This document shows, piece by piece, positions 52,425 through 61,550 of a stretch of DNA of 64,000 bases. Position numbers and translations under genes: made by a program. Every line of letters begins with the position of its first letter. Positions within the stretch are counted from its first letter, which is position 1. The notes under the pieces were generated by a model. It was given only the letters and a program-made list of their open reading frames with translations. It did no database searches and was not told the origin of the DNA. Source of the stretch: Enterovibrio sp. JCM 19048 (GTDB lineage Bacteria > Pseudomonadota > Gammaproteobacteria > Enterobacterales > Vibrionaceae); contig BAXE01000018.1 of assembly GCA_001310415.1 (NCBI GenBank), positions 1 to 64,000 of the forward strand, given 5' to 3'.

Positions 52425-54188
52425 ATGAGTGAGTGGTTGCCATTGACGTTGGCAGTGTTATTGATTGGGTTTATTGCCGGGGCGTTCTGGATCTCTCACC
52501 GGCGCGTCATGTCGTTAAAAACATGGCGACTGTACCTTTCTAATCTGCACTCACCTAAAGCCATGATCCGCGATAAAGACGGTAGCATCCTGTATGCAAA
52601 CCGCAGTTTCGTGCGCCTGTTCAGTGTGGATACCTCTGACGACATGTACCGCATTTGCGGCGAACGTGAACAGCGAACCATTACCGCTTTGCTGGCATCC
52701 CGCACCTGGCCGCATCCTTTCATTGAAATGACCACGGATTTTCGCAGCACATCCAAATCTTGTAACACGCGTTATGCGCGTTTTTCAGGGTTGCCGGTCT
52801 GGTGTGGAGGTCAACGGGTGTGGATCGTCTCACTGGAGCCGAAATCCGATACGGTGTACAGCGAGCCATTCAGTGACAATGACAGCCAGATCTTCCGCAG
52901 TGTAATCAACTCCCTGGCGGAGCTTATCTGTTTTCAGGACAAAGACGGCCACGTCGTCGGCTCTAACCTTGCATTCGACCGTTTCTGGAAAGGGCGCGAG
53001 AACGAGGGGCTGATGTTCAGCGAGCAGGATGATTCCAGAGGCCGCCGTACCCAACAAAGCTGGACGACTAACCCAATCGGCGACAGCTGCTTACTGGAAA
53101 CCAGCCAGACGCCGCTGCTGGATGATGACAACCGGGTGTTTGGAACTCTCAGCATCAGCCATGACGTCACCAACTGGTACATGATGCGTCAATCGCTGGA
53201 ACGGGAAATCGAGGCGCGCCAGGAAGTTGAACAGCAACTGAAAAAACACAGTAACGTACTGACCTCTATTTTTAAGGCCAGTGTTGACCCTATCGGTATA
53301 TATAACCGGGATTATGAGTTTTTAGGTGGCAATGCAGCGTTTGCTGAAGCAATGGGCGCGTCGCACGACAACCTTGAAGGTGAGCGGGCTGACGACGTGA
53401 TGGAACCGGAGGCGCTTGCGCAGCACCGGGCGATTGACGAACCCGTACTTCGCGATGGCAATACCATCAAATATGAAGATCTGGTCATGAAGCGCAATGG
53501 TTCACAGGTTTGGTACGAATTGACCAAAACCCAGTTCCGTGACCCTACGGATGACACCATTGGCGTACTGGTCATTGCTCGAGACGTCACCGAGCGCAAG
53601 GCAACACAGCAACAGCTGGCTGATGCCATCATGGAGCTGGAAGAGCTCAGCTTTGTCGATGGCCTGACCAAGGTCGCCAACCGCCGCAGCTTTGACGAGC
53701 AATTGGTGAAAATGTGGCATGCACATATCCGCGATCAGGAGCCGTTATCCCTGATTTTCTGCGATATTGATTACTTCAAACCTTACAATGACAACTATGG
53801 TCACCAGGAAGGAGACAAAGCGCTCCGTCAGGTGGCTGATGTGTTCCAACGCGTGATTCGCCGTCCTCTGGATGAGGTTGCCCGTTATGGTGGTGAAGAG
53901 TTTGCGATCCTGCTGCCCAACACCAACGCAGAGGGTGCGCATGTCGTAGCGCAGAACATTGCCCGTGAGCTGGCAGCTGCAGCCATTCCCCATGCGTATT
54001 CAACTGTGCATGAGCACCTGACCCTCAGTCAGGGCATTGCGACAGTTTACCCTCAGGCAGGGCAGGATTACGGTGATCTGGTGTCGCTGGCTGATAAAGC
54101 ACTCTATAGCGCCAAACATGCCGGGCGCAATCAGATAGCGGTGAGCTCAAAACCCGCAGAACCTATCCGTCAGCCACAGCCTGCATAG
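52425..54188 (+). CDS. Membrane PAS-GGDEF diguanylate cyclase
   Basis: Makes cyclic di-GMP in response to a signal. An N-terminal membrane helix (residues 5-24) is followed by up to three PAS-type sensor regions (about residues 40-140, 150-265 and 275-395; the last ends in VIARDVTERK) and a GGDEF domain. The active site is intact (GGEEF near residues 488-492), with DIDYFKPYNDNYGH for metal and substrate, and the inhibitory I-site RxxD lies five residues before it (RPLDEVARY). Protein of 587 residues, unbroken. It lies between yhcC and arcB on the same strand; this arrangement is shared with Vibrio. The PAS ligand is unknown. Confidence 0.92.
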   Translation: MSEWLPLTLAVLLIGFIAGAFWISHRRVMSLKTWRLYLSNLHSPKAMIRDKDGSILYANRSFVRLFSVDTSDDMYRICGEREQRTITALLASRTWPHPFIEMTTDFRSTSKSCNTRYARFSGLPVWCGGQRVWIVSLEPKSDTVYSEPFSDNDSQIFRSVINSLAELICFQDKDGHVVGSNLAFDRFWKGRENEGLMFSEQDDSRGRRTQQSWTTNPIGDSCLLETSQTPLLDDDNRVFGTLSISHDVTNWYMMRQSLEREIEARQEVEQQLKKHSNVLTSIFKASVDPIGIYNRDYEFLGGNAAFAEAMGASHDNLEGERADDVMEPEALAQHRAIDEPVLRDGNTIKYEDLVMKRNGSQVWYELTKTQFRDPTDDTIGVLVIARDVTERKATQQQLADAIMELEELSFVDGLTKVANRRSFDEQLVKMWHAHIRDQEPLSLIFCDIDYFKPYNDNYGHQEGDKALRQVADVFQRVIRRPLDEVARYGGEEFAILLPNTNAEGAHVVAQNIARELAAAAIPHAYSTVHEHLTLSQGIATVYPQAGQDYGDLVSLADKALYSAKHAGRNQIAVSSKPAEPIRQPQPA

Positions 54189-54291
54189 CGTGAAATTGTG
54201 TCGCACCGGCACAATTATCACTGCCTTCTCCTTTAGCTTGCTGTAAGGCAAGGCTATCATTCCCGGTAATTCACGTTGTACGGGATGTTCA

Positions 54292-56642
54292 ATGAAACAA
54301 ATTAAACTTTTAGCGCAGTACTATGTCGATTTGCTGGTCAAACTCGGCATCGTGCGTTTCAGCATGTTGCTGGCGCTTGCGCTGGTTGCACTGGCCGTGA
54401 TTGTCCAGGTTGGGATCACCCTCGTCCTGAATGGCACAGTACATGACAGTGACATCGTCCGCTCAGTCTTCTTCGGTCTACTAATCACGCCCTGGGCGGT
54501 CTATTTTCTTTCCGTGGTTGTCGATCAGTTGGAAGAATCCCGCCAACGCCTCACCAAGCTGGTTTCAAAACTGGAAGAGATGCGGGCACGGGATATGAAC
54601 TTAACCGCCAACTCACTGACAACATTACCCAGTTGAATCAGGAAATTGAGGAACGTAAGCGCGCAGAAGGTGCTCGTGAGGAAGCGATGCAGGATCTGGA
54701 AAATGAGGTCTACCAGCGTGAAAAGGCGCAGGTGGAACTGGCAGAGCAGACTGCACTGCTGCGCTCATTCATCGATGCGTCGCCCGATCTCATTTACTAC
54801 CGCAATGAAAAAGGCCAGTTCTCCGGCTGTAACAAGGCAATGGAAGAGTTGACCGGCAAGAAGGAAAAAGAGCTGGTGGGCCTGACGCATGGGATGTTTA
54901 CCGTGAAGACATTGCCAGTAAGGTGGTAGAAACGGATCAAGAGGTCTTCGACAACAATATCCCGCTTACCTACGAGCAATGGCTGGAGTACAGCGACGGA
55001 CGCAAAGCCTACTTTGAGCTGCGTAAGTTGCCATTCTATTCCCGTGATGGCCGGCGCCTTGGGTTGGTTGGCTTTGGCCGGGAAATCACTGAACGTAAGC
55101 GTTATCAGGATGCACTGGAGAAGGCGAGCCGCGATAAGACCGCCTTTATCTCCACCATCAGCCATGAGCTGCGCACACCACTTAACGGCATCGTTGGCCT
55201 GAGCCGGATGCTGCTGGAAACCAAGCTTTCAGAAGACCAGCTAGGCTACCTGAGAACCATTCATGTCAGCGCCATTACTCTGGGTAATATCTTTAACGAC
55301 ATTATCGACTTGGACAAATCTGATCGCAGTCGGCTGGAGTTGTTGCCACAACCTGTAGACCTGTCTGATTTTGTGGCTGAAATTGAAAATATCAGCGCCT
55401 TGATGGCTGAACAAAAAGGCCTGCGTTTCTCCCTTGATCGCATGACTACGCTGCCATCTGCGGTGTTGGTGGATGCAACGCGGCTGCGCCAGATCCTCTG
55501 GAATCTGGTGGGTAATGCGGTCAAATTCACCAAACATGGTGCGGTGAACGTGGCGGTCAGTTGTGATGTTGAAGAGGGTAATGCCCACCTGCAGTTTGAC
55601 ATTGAAGACAGTGGTATCGGTATTCCGCAGACGGAACAAGGTAAGATTTTTGCCATGTATTATCAGGTGCAGCAAGGGCAGGACAACCTGCACGCCGTCG
55701 GCACCGGTATCGGCCTGGCGGTTTCCCGCAAGCTGGCAAGGCTGATGGGTGGCGATATCACGGTCGACAGTGAAGTCGGGGAAGGAAGTACCTTCACCGT
55801 TACCCTGACTGTGCCTGTGTGTGATGCAATCCAGAATGCAGCCACAGTGAAAGTGGAGCAAAGCCCGCTGCAAATCCTGCTGGTGGAAGACATTGAGCTG
55901 AATATTACGGTTGCCACCAACTTGCTGGAAAGCCTTGGGCATACTGTTTTTGTCGCCCGTAGTGGACAGGAAGCGCTGACGATGTACCCTCGCCATACCT
56001 ATGATCTGGTATTGCTTGATATCCAGCTTCCGGACATGACCGGGTTTGATATTGCCAAGACGCTGCGTGCGGAAGAGAAAAGCCTGCCGCCATTGGTGGC
56101 GCTGACAGCCAATGTCATCAAGGATAAAACCGAGTACATCAACCAGGGGATGGATGATGCTATCAGCAAGCCTATCAGCGTGACTGCGATGACAGATGTG
56201 ATAGAGCGCCTGGCGCTGCAGTGTCCAATCGTGGAAAAAGAGAATATGGGCAAGACAAACAAAAAAGCCGGGCAATGAGATGCTGGAAACCTTGCTGGAT
56301 CTGGAGATGCTGAGTTCTTACGTCGACATTGTCGGTGCAGAGCCCGTTCTGCAAAGTATTGGCATGTTTGAAGAGTTGATGCCGGAATATCTCAAGATTC
56401 TCGACAGCAATATGACGGCCAAAGATCAGGATGGTATTGCCAGTGAGGCGCACAAAATCAAAGGGGCTGCGGGCTCCATAGGCCTTAAGCATATTCAGAA
56501 ACTGGCGCAGAAAGCCCAGTCACCGGAACTGCCAGCATGGTGGGAAAATATCGGGGACTGGGTCGATGAAATCAAAGAAGGGTATCCGCACGATATTGGC
56601 GTACTGAAACAGTGGCTGGAAAGCTATACCCAGAAAGCGTAA
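54292..56642 (+). CDS. arcB: Aerobic respiration control sensor kinase ArcB
   Basis: Tripartite hybrid kinase that senses quinone redox state and phosphorylates ArcA. Two N-terminal membrane helices (about residues 20-45 and 57-78), a coiled-coil linker, a PAS domain (DASPDLIYYRNEKG), HisKA (TISHELRTPLNGIVG), HATPase (LVGNAVKFTKHG; GTGIGLAVSRKL), a receiver (LLDIQLPDMTG) and a C-terminal HPt (EAHKIKGAAGSIG). Breaks lie near 54599 (one G), 54897 (one G) and 56275, just before the HPt, where a shift needing two lost bases splits off a 120-residue frame from 56280. No ribosome site precedes that ATG, so I read one 784-residue protein. ArcA follows on the other strand. Confidence 0.92.
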
Positions 56643-56648
56643 CCAAAG

Positions 56649-56674
56649 AAAAGGCCTGCAGTTGCAGGCCTTTA
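56649..56674. terminator. Bidirectional terminator between arcB and arcA
   Basis: Arms AAAGGCCTGCA-type (AAGGCCTGCA / TGCAGGCCTT) around a 2-base loop, flanked by A- and T-rich bases, between convergent stops at 56642 and 56694. Confidence 0.9.
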
Positions 56675-56693
56675 TCATTGAATTTTGTCAGAC

Positions 56694-57413
56694 TTAGAAG
56701 TCTTCCAGCTCACCACAGAAGCGGTAACCTTCACCGTGGATAGTTGCGATGATTTCTGGCGTGTCACCGAACGATTCGAAGTGTTTACGAATGCGGCGGA
56801 TAGTCACGTCTACAGTACGGTCGTGCGGCTTCAGTTCGCGGCCAGTCATCTTCTTCAGCAGATCAGCACGGGTCTGGATCTTGCCTGGGTTTTCACAGAA
56901 GTGCAGCAGCGCACGGAACTCAGAGCGCGGCAGTTTGAACTGCTCGTTGTTCGGGCTGATCAGTGAACGGCTGTTGATGTCCAGCGTCCAACCGTTGAAC
57001 ACGTAGCGGTCAACAGAACGCTTGTCTTCAGGTGTTGCACCTTGGTTCATCGCGCGGGTCAGCAGGTTGCGAGCACGGATGGTCAGTTCACGTGGGTTGA
57101 ATGGTTTGGTGATGTAGTCATCCGCACCGATTTCCAGACCCAGGATCTTGTCTACTTCGTTATCGCGGCCGGTCAGGAACATCAGCGCCATGTCGCCTTG
57201 CTCACGCAGTTCACGCGCCAGCAGCAGGCCATTTTTACCAGGCAGGTTGATATCCATGATAACCAGGTTTACCTGATTGTTTGACAGCACTTGGTGCATC
57301 TCTTCGCCGTCGTTAGCTTCCAGAACGGTATAACCTTCCGCTTCAAAAATACTTTTCAGCGTATTACGTGTTACGTGTTCGTCTTCAACAATCAGAATGT
57401 GAGGGGTTTGCAT
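56694..57413 (-). CDS. arcA: Aerobic respiration control response regulator ArcA
   Basis: OmpR-family regulator that, when phosphorylated by ArcB, represses aerobic pathways and activates some fermentative ones. The receiver has D54 ([12 protein letters not shown]), DDYITKPFN, and the winged helix ends [14 protein letters not shown]. The protein is 239 residues long and intact, and nearly identical in layout to E. coli ArcA (238). It converges on arcB; an FNR-like box lies about 330 bases upstream. Confidence 0.97.
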   Translation of the reverse strand: MQTPHILIVEDEHVTRNTLKSIFEAEGYTVLEANDGEEMHQVLSNNQVNLVIMDINLPGKNGLLLARELREQGDMALMFLTGRDNEVDKILGLEIGADDYITKPFNPRELTIRARNLLTRAMNQGATPEDKRSVDRYVFNGWTLDINSRSLISPNNEQFKLPRSEFRALLHFCENPGKIQTRADLLKKMTGRELKPHDRTVDVTIRRIRKHFESFGDTPEIIATIHGEGYRFCGELEDF

Positions 57414-58175
57414 TGGCGTTACCTAATTTCTTAAGGAATCTGGTACTGAGGCATAAGCACGCGTGCTTACCCTCAATCAACCACAGCGTCCGTGACACTG
57501 TGAAGAAAATTTACAAACAGGAAAAGTATACCTAAAGTGCTTTGCGTGTTAACTAAAGCATACCTTCCTGATACAAACGCCATCCTTAGAGAAGGTGATT
57601 GCAGATGCGTTTAATCGCGCTGCATGCTACTAGACAAATCATTTTGGCCAGCAAATCCTTTGGATAGCGCTGATTGTATTCATTTAACAGCGTGCTAACA
57701 ATATTTGGTAATAAATCAACGCAACTTTTTTTAATCTTTATTGATATACGTCAATCTCGCTTCCAGTGGTCGCAATTGGTGGAATTTGGGCCGAAAAACC
57801 AGCGTAAAGATGACAAAATCGTTCGGAATTTTTCGTACTTTTACCACAAGTGTGAATATTGTGTAACGGCGCGATTATCAGAGCATGTTGTCGCATATCG
57901 GTCAACTACATATGGTTGAGTTATGCCCCAAAATCATGGCAAAAAAAGCAGAAAATGCGGATTAGCACTCAGAGCCTTTTTTCGAAAAATCCGATAGTTA
58001 GCTTAGCCTGATTTCATCTCACAGCGTGTTTTGTTGCACGTTAAAATTGCGCAAGGGAAGCCGACAATCAGTGCGCACTTCTCGCTTTAGTCATCTGAAG
58101 CCGACTTCTTCACATGAACCTTGCTACGTTTAAACCACAGAGAAGTTATTCAGTGAGTGTACAAAGGAGAGAAAC
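57414..58175. promoter_or_regulatory. Long divergent region upstream of arcA and the RraA-family gene
   Basis: Over 760 bases without a convincing gene. An FNR-like box lies at 57741-57754. A short inverted repeat (CAAC...GTTG) is near 57904-57919. The frame at 57674-57919 has no ribosome site and an unlikely composition. Room exists for a small RNA, but I see no terminator that would mark one. Confidence 0.4.
57741..57754 (-). promoter_or_regulatory. FNR-like box upstream of arcA
   Basis: TTGAT-ATAC-GTCAA matches the FNR consensus (TTGAT, four bases, ATCAA) at 9 of 10 defined positions. On the minus strand a TTTATT (57715-57710) lies downstream at about the distance for an activator at -44, so it could drive arcA. 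E. coli arcA is activated by FNR. Confidence 0.5.
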
Positions 58176-58679
58176 ATGGAAGATTTATTGCCCGATATCA
58201 GCGATGCCCATGGCGATGCCGTTCATTGGATCCCGGTGCAATGGCGCGATTTTGGCGGCAGAAAAGTGTTCTCCGGCCGGGTTGAAACACTGCGTTGTTT
58301 TGAAGACAACTCCAAAGTGCGTGACATTCTGGGAAGACCCGGTGCAGGGCGCGTATTGGTGGTGGATGGTCACGCCAGCCTGAACAAGGCATTGCTGGGC
58401 GATTTACTGGCAGCCAGAGCGGTTGAAAATGGCTGGGAAGGTGTGGTGGTTTTCGGTGCTGTTCGGGATGCCGGAGCACTCAGCGAAATGGAACTCGGGG
58501 TAAAGGCGTTGGGTGTTTGCCCGATAAAAACGGAAAAACGCGGTGTCGGTGACGAAGATGTTCCGCTGCGTATCCATGACGTACCTATTTCTCCGGGGGA
58601 TTACCTTTTCGCCGATCTCAATGGCGTGATGATAAGCCAACACCCGATTGAATTTGGCGAAGAGCCGCTGAAAGGCTGA
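58176..58679 (+). CDS. RraA-family protein (possible RNase E regulator or HMG-type aldolase)
   Basis: A 167-residue protein of the RraA/4-hydroxy-4-methyl-2-oxoglutarate aldolase fold. Visible family motifs: FGGRKVFSGRVETLRCFEDN, GRVLVVDGHASLNKALLGDLLA and NGWEGVVVFGAVRDAGAL. It differs from canonical RraA in an N-terminal extension and in its C-terminal end (HPIEFGEEPLKG), and true rraA usually lies beside menA, so this is probably a paralogue with a separate job. ATG at 58176 follows AAAGGAG. It stands alone and ends at a strong terminator. Confidence 0.82.
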   Translation: MEDLLPDISDAHGDAVHWIPVQWRDFGGRKVFSGRVETLRCFEDNSKVRDILGRPGAGRVLVVDGHASLNKALLGDLLAARAVENGWEGVVVFGAVRDAGALSEMELGVKALGVCPIKTEKRGVGDEDVPLRIHDVPISPGDYLFADLNGVMISQHPIEFGEEPLKG

Positions 58680-58686
58680 ATCAGGG

Positions 58687-58721
58687 AATAAAAAACCGCC
58701 AATTCAACGGGCGGTTTTTTG
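58687..58721. terminator. Terminator after the RraA-family gene
   Basis: Arms AAAAAACCGCC and GGCGGTTTTTT around a loop of about 10 bases, A-run before and T-run after; it could also serve the convergent gene ending at 58738. Confidence 0.9.
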
Positions 58722-58737
58722 TGTTCGTTGTTCAAGT

Positions 58738-59211
58738 CTAGAAACGGTAACCAACACCCAATTGATAATTGGCGGACGCGGCAGGCTCCTGGTTAAGACT
58801 GTAATCAAATTTGGCTTCGAGATTTAGTTTGTCGGTCAGGCGCAACTGGCTACTCATTCCTACCACACCGATGGTCTCTTCGTTGACTCTTTCAGCTTGC
58901 ACGCTGCTTCCGACACTGAGTTTGTCATTGAAGTTATACTGGATACCGCTCAGCAATCCTTTTGAACTGGCACTGTAATCGGTTTCAGATGTCATCTCGG
59001 TAGCAAGATAAACGTTGATATTTTCCAGCAGCGGGTAGTGAAAACCTGAGCTGACCGTCCAGCTGTCAAAACTCTGGTTGCCGGTCGAGATAGAGCTGGA
59101 AAACCACGGTTTTTGGTTTTCTTCGAGATATTCTGACAGCGGTAACGAACCCTGCGCGAATGCAAAAAAAGCCACTGATTGCAGGGTGACGGCGAGGAGT
59201 ATTTTTGTCAT
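58738..59211 (-). CDS. Small outer-membrane beta-barrel protein
   Basis: A 157-residue exported protein that I do not recognise by name. A signal peptide (MTKILLAVTLQSVAFFAFA) is followed by alternating polar and hydrophobic stretches typical of six or eight beta strands (VYLATEMTSETDYS, GIQYNFNDKLSVG, LGVGYRF), and the last residue is phenylalanine after an aromatic pair, the usual outer-membrane assembly signal. Start at 59211 follows AAGGTGG. Its place beside aceK is not explained by function. Confidence 0.7.
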   Translation of the reverse strand: MTKILLAVTLQSVAFFAFAQGSLPLSEYLEENQKPWFSSSISTGNQSFDSWTVSSGFHYPLLENINVYLATEMTSETDYSASSKGLLSGIQYNFNDKLSVGSSVQAERVNEETIGVVGMSSQLRLTDKLNLEAKFDYSLNQEPAASANYQLGVGYRF

Positions 59212-59429
59212 TTGCCACCTTCCCTGATTCGTTTTTATTCGACTGAATTTTCAGTCTAGCTCACCTGTTTAACTTTTGATAACGACAGTGTAAAAAGATC
59301 TTAGCCATCGCATTTCCCTCCCCTGACGCCGGAAAAACATGGCCGTGCGGGGAGCTGATTGTTATTTAAGCAAGCAATGTGCCTGTAATGGCGACACATT
59401 TTTGGCACTGGTAAACAGTGATCACATTT

Positions 59430-61142
59430 CTAGTGTTTCGTGAAGCGGTACTCCTCACTGTAGGGGAATACGTCGTTAAATTGCCCTTGTTCGATGTTGC
59501 CTTGCAGTCCCTTCCAGTAATCTGCATCAAACAGATCTGAGTGTAGTTCTTCGAACAGCGCCCGTATTTTCGTTGATAAGTAAGAAGGTGCGGAACTCTT
59601 CTGGGAAGACGTCAAATTCCCCGACGCTGTACCAGGGCTCAGCCGCCATTTCATCTTCAGGGAACCGTGGAGGTGGAATGTGCCGGAAGTTGACCTCCGT
59701 GAGATAGGAAATTTCGTCGTAGTCGTAAAAAATGACGCGGCTGTGGCGGGAAACCCCGAAGTTCTTAAACAACATGTCACCGGCAAAGATATTGGCAGCA
59801 GCCAGTTGTTTGATGGCATCCCCGTATTCTTGGACTACATGGCGTAACTCGTCGTCATCGGCCTGCTCAAGGTAGATATTGAGCGGGATCATTCGCCGTT
59901 CCATATACAGGTGGCGGATATGCACTTCCCGGGCCGTGAGTTTAATATTGGACGGAGCCACTTCCAGCAATTCATCGATCAACTCCTGGCTGAAACGGCT
60001 GCGCGGGAAAATAAAGTTGCGGTAGTCCAGGGTATCAGCCATACGGCCGACCCGGTCGTGCTCCTTAACCAGACGGTATTTTTCTTTAACCACGGCGTGG
60101 GTAATGTCTTTTTGCGGGGCAAACCTGTCTTTAATGATTTTGAAGACAAACCCATAGGAAGGCAGGGTAAACACCGACATCACCATGCCCTTGATACCCG
60201 GGGCGATAATGAATTTGTCGTCCGAAGATTCAAGGTGGTGGAGAAATTCGCGGTAGAGCTCTGTTTTGCCATGTTTTTGACACCCAATGGCGGTGTAGAG
60301 CTGTGCCGGGGTTTTGTGGGGCATAAGCTGGCTTAAGAAATCCACCATGGCTGCCGGTGCAGGGGCATACACCATGAAGTAAGAGCGGGCAAAACCGAAG
60401 ATAACACTTAGCTCATCAGAGTCAGAGATACAGGCATCTACATAGAGTTCATTATTGGAGTTCACCAGTACCGGAAGTACCAGAGGGCGGATTTGGTTTG
60501 CCATGTCCAGACGGCCAATCAGGTACGCTGCTTTATTCCGGAAGAAGGGTTCGCGCACCATATCAATGGTCACTTCGTCGGTCAGCTGGGGCCCAAGCTG
60601 GCGTTGCAAAGCCTCTACAATCCGGTGAACGTCCCGGGCTTTGTTGACCCAGTTCAACGTAAAAGGGGTGTCATCCAGGATCCGCTCGATCGTTTGGATA
60701 AGATTGGTTTTGGATGAATAGCGTTTCAACAGTGGGGTCGGGTATTTAGGGATCCGCCCTCCCTGAGAGCTGTTCACGAACAGTTTTTCACGGCGGATAT
60801 TGCGGTGGTCGAACATCCGGCAATAGACAGAGTTAAAGAAACTCTCGGCGATATCATATCGGGGGTAGCCGTCCAGCAGGCGGCTGTATTCTGCCTTAAC
60901 TGCCATCAAGAAAGATCGTGTGGCATGCTGCCGATTCAGCATGGTTTTCAACTGCTGGCTGACGAGGCCAACATGGTGGTCGTAAAAATTGATGCGGGTT
61001 TTGAGCGCCTTTTGTACGCTTTTCCAGTCCCTGTCTTCAAACCGTTCCTGCGCCCCAGCGGTGACATCCAAAAAACGCCCGTACATGGCGTCTGCACCTG
61101 CAATATGGTTTGCGCGACCAACTCCTCCATCGCAACTGCCAT
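59430..61142 (-). CDS. aceK: Isocitrate dehydrogenase kinase/phosphatase
   Basis: Switches isocitrate dehydrogenase off and on by phosphorylation, steering carbon into the glyoxylate bypass on acetate or fatty acids. Conserved blocks: [54 protein letters not shown] (ATP site) and [27 protein letters not shown] strong ribosome site (AAGGAGGG) precedes the ATG at 61142. Breaks near 61104 (one G, restoring [12 protein letters not shown]) and 59575 (a shift needing two lost bases, before [12 protein letters not shown]) are corrected to about 571 residues. aceA and aceB are not next to it, unlike in E. coli. Confidence 0.92.
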
Positions 61143-61312
61143 GGTTCCCTCCTTCGCGGTTGCTTAATTTGTGTTCAATTCAACTAACTATGTATGGCAG
61201 GGACGATCTGTGCAAGAACCAAGCGGGTAAATAGCGGGGTTTCTCATCTTTTAAATTTGATAATTTAGAGTTGCGAATCGGGGCGTTTTTTGAGAGATAA
61301 CTTAAATTTTTG

Positions 61313-61341
61313 TTGACCTTAATGCCTTCATTCGGTAAAGG
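61313..61341 (+). promoter_or_regulatory. Candidate promoter of the thr operon
   Basis: TTGACC (61313-61318), a 17-base spacer and TAAAGG (61336-61341), about 35 bases upstream of the leader peptide start. The -35 is good and the -10 weak. Confidence 0.35.
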
Positions 61342-61374
61342 TTATAAAAACGTAGCAAGGAAGGTTCAAAAGCC

Positions 61375-61446
61375 ATGCTTCATTCAGTCGGCACCACAAC
61401 CATTATCACCATTATTACCATCACCGTTGGTGCGGGTGCGGGCTGA
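61375..61446 (+). CDS. thrL: thr operon leader peptide
   Basis: A 23-residue leader (ATG at 61375, stop at 61446) with six threonines and five isoleucines packed in residues 7-17, then VGAGAG as in E. coli ThrL. Ribosomes stalling for lack of charged Thr- or Ile-tRNA would prevent the terminator just downstream from forming. It lies behind AAGGAAGG. Confidence 0.93.
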   Translation: MLHSVGTTTIITIITITVGAGAG

Positions 61447-61462
61447 TATGCACAGAATTCTC

Positions 61463-61500
61463 AAAAAAGCCCGTACCCAAATCTGGTACGGGCTTTTTTT
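61463..61500 (+). terminator. thr attenuator terminator
   Basis: Perfect 10-base arms AGCCCGTACC (61468-61477) and GGTACGGGCT (61485-61494), followed by a run of seven T. It lies between the leader peptide stop (61446) and the thrA start (61551), the classic attenuator place. Confidence 0.95.
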
Positions 61501-61550
61501 AACCTGTTTATTATTGAATCAGCGAGTTCAGGAAGAAGTTGGAGGAAAGG

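Noticed and set aside
56280..56642. Independent HPt phosphotransfer protein
   Set aside because: It is the expected C-terminal domain of ArcB; no ribosome site, and a frame error of the type seen all over the window explains the split.
57674..57919. Plus-strand frame of 81 residues in the arcA upstream gap
   Set aside because: No ribosome site, composition follows local AT-rich DNA, and it spans the FNR-like box.
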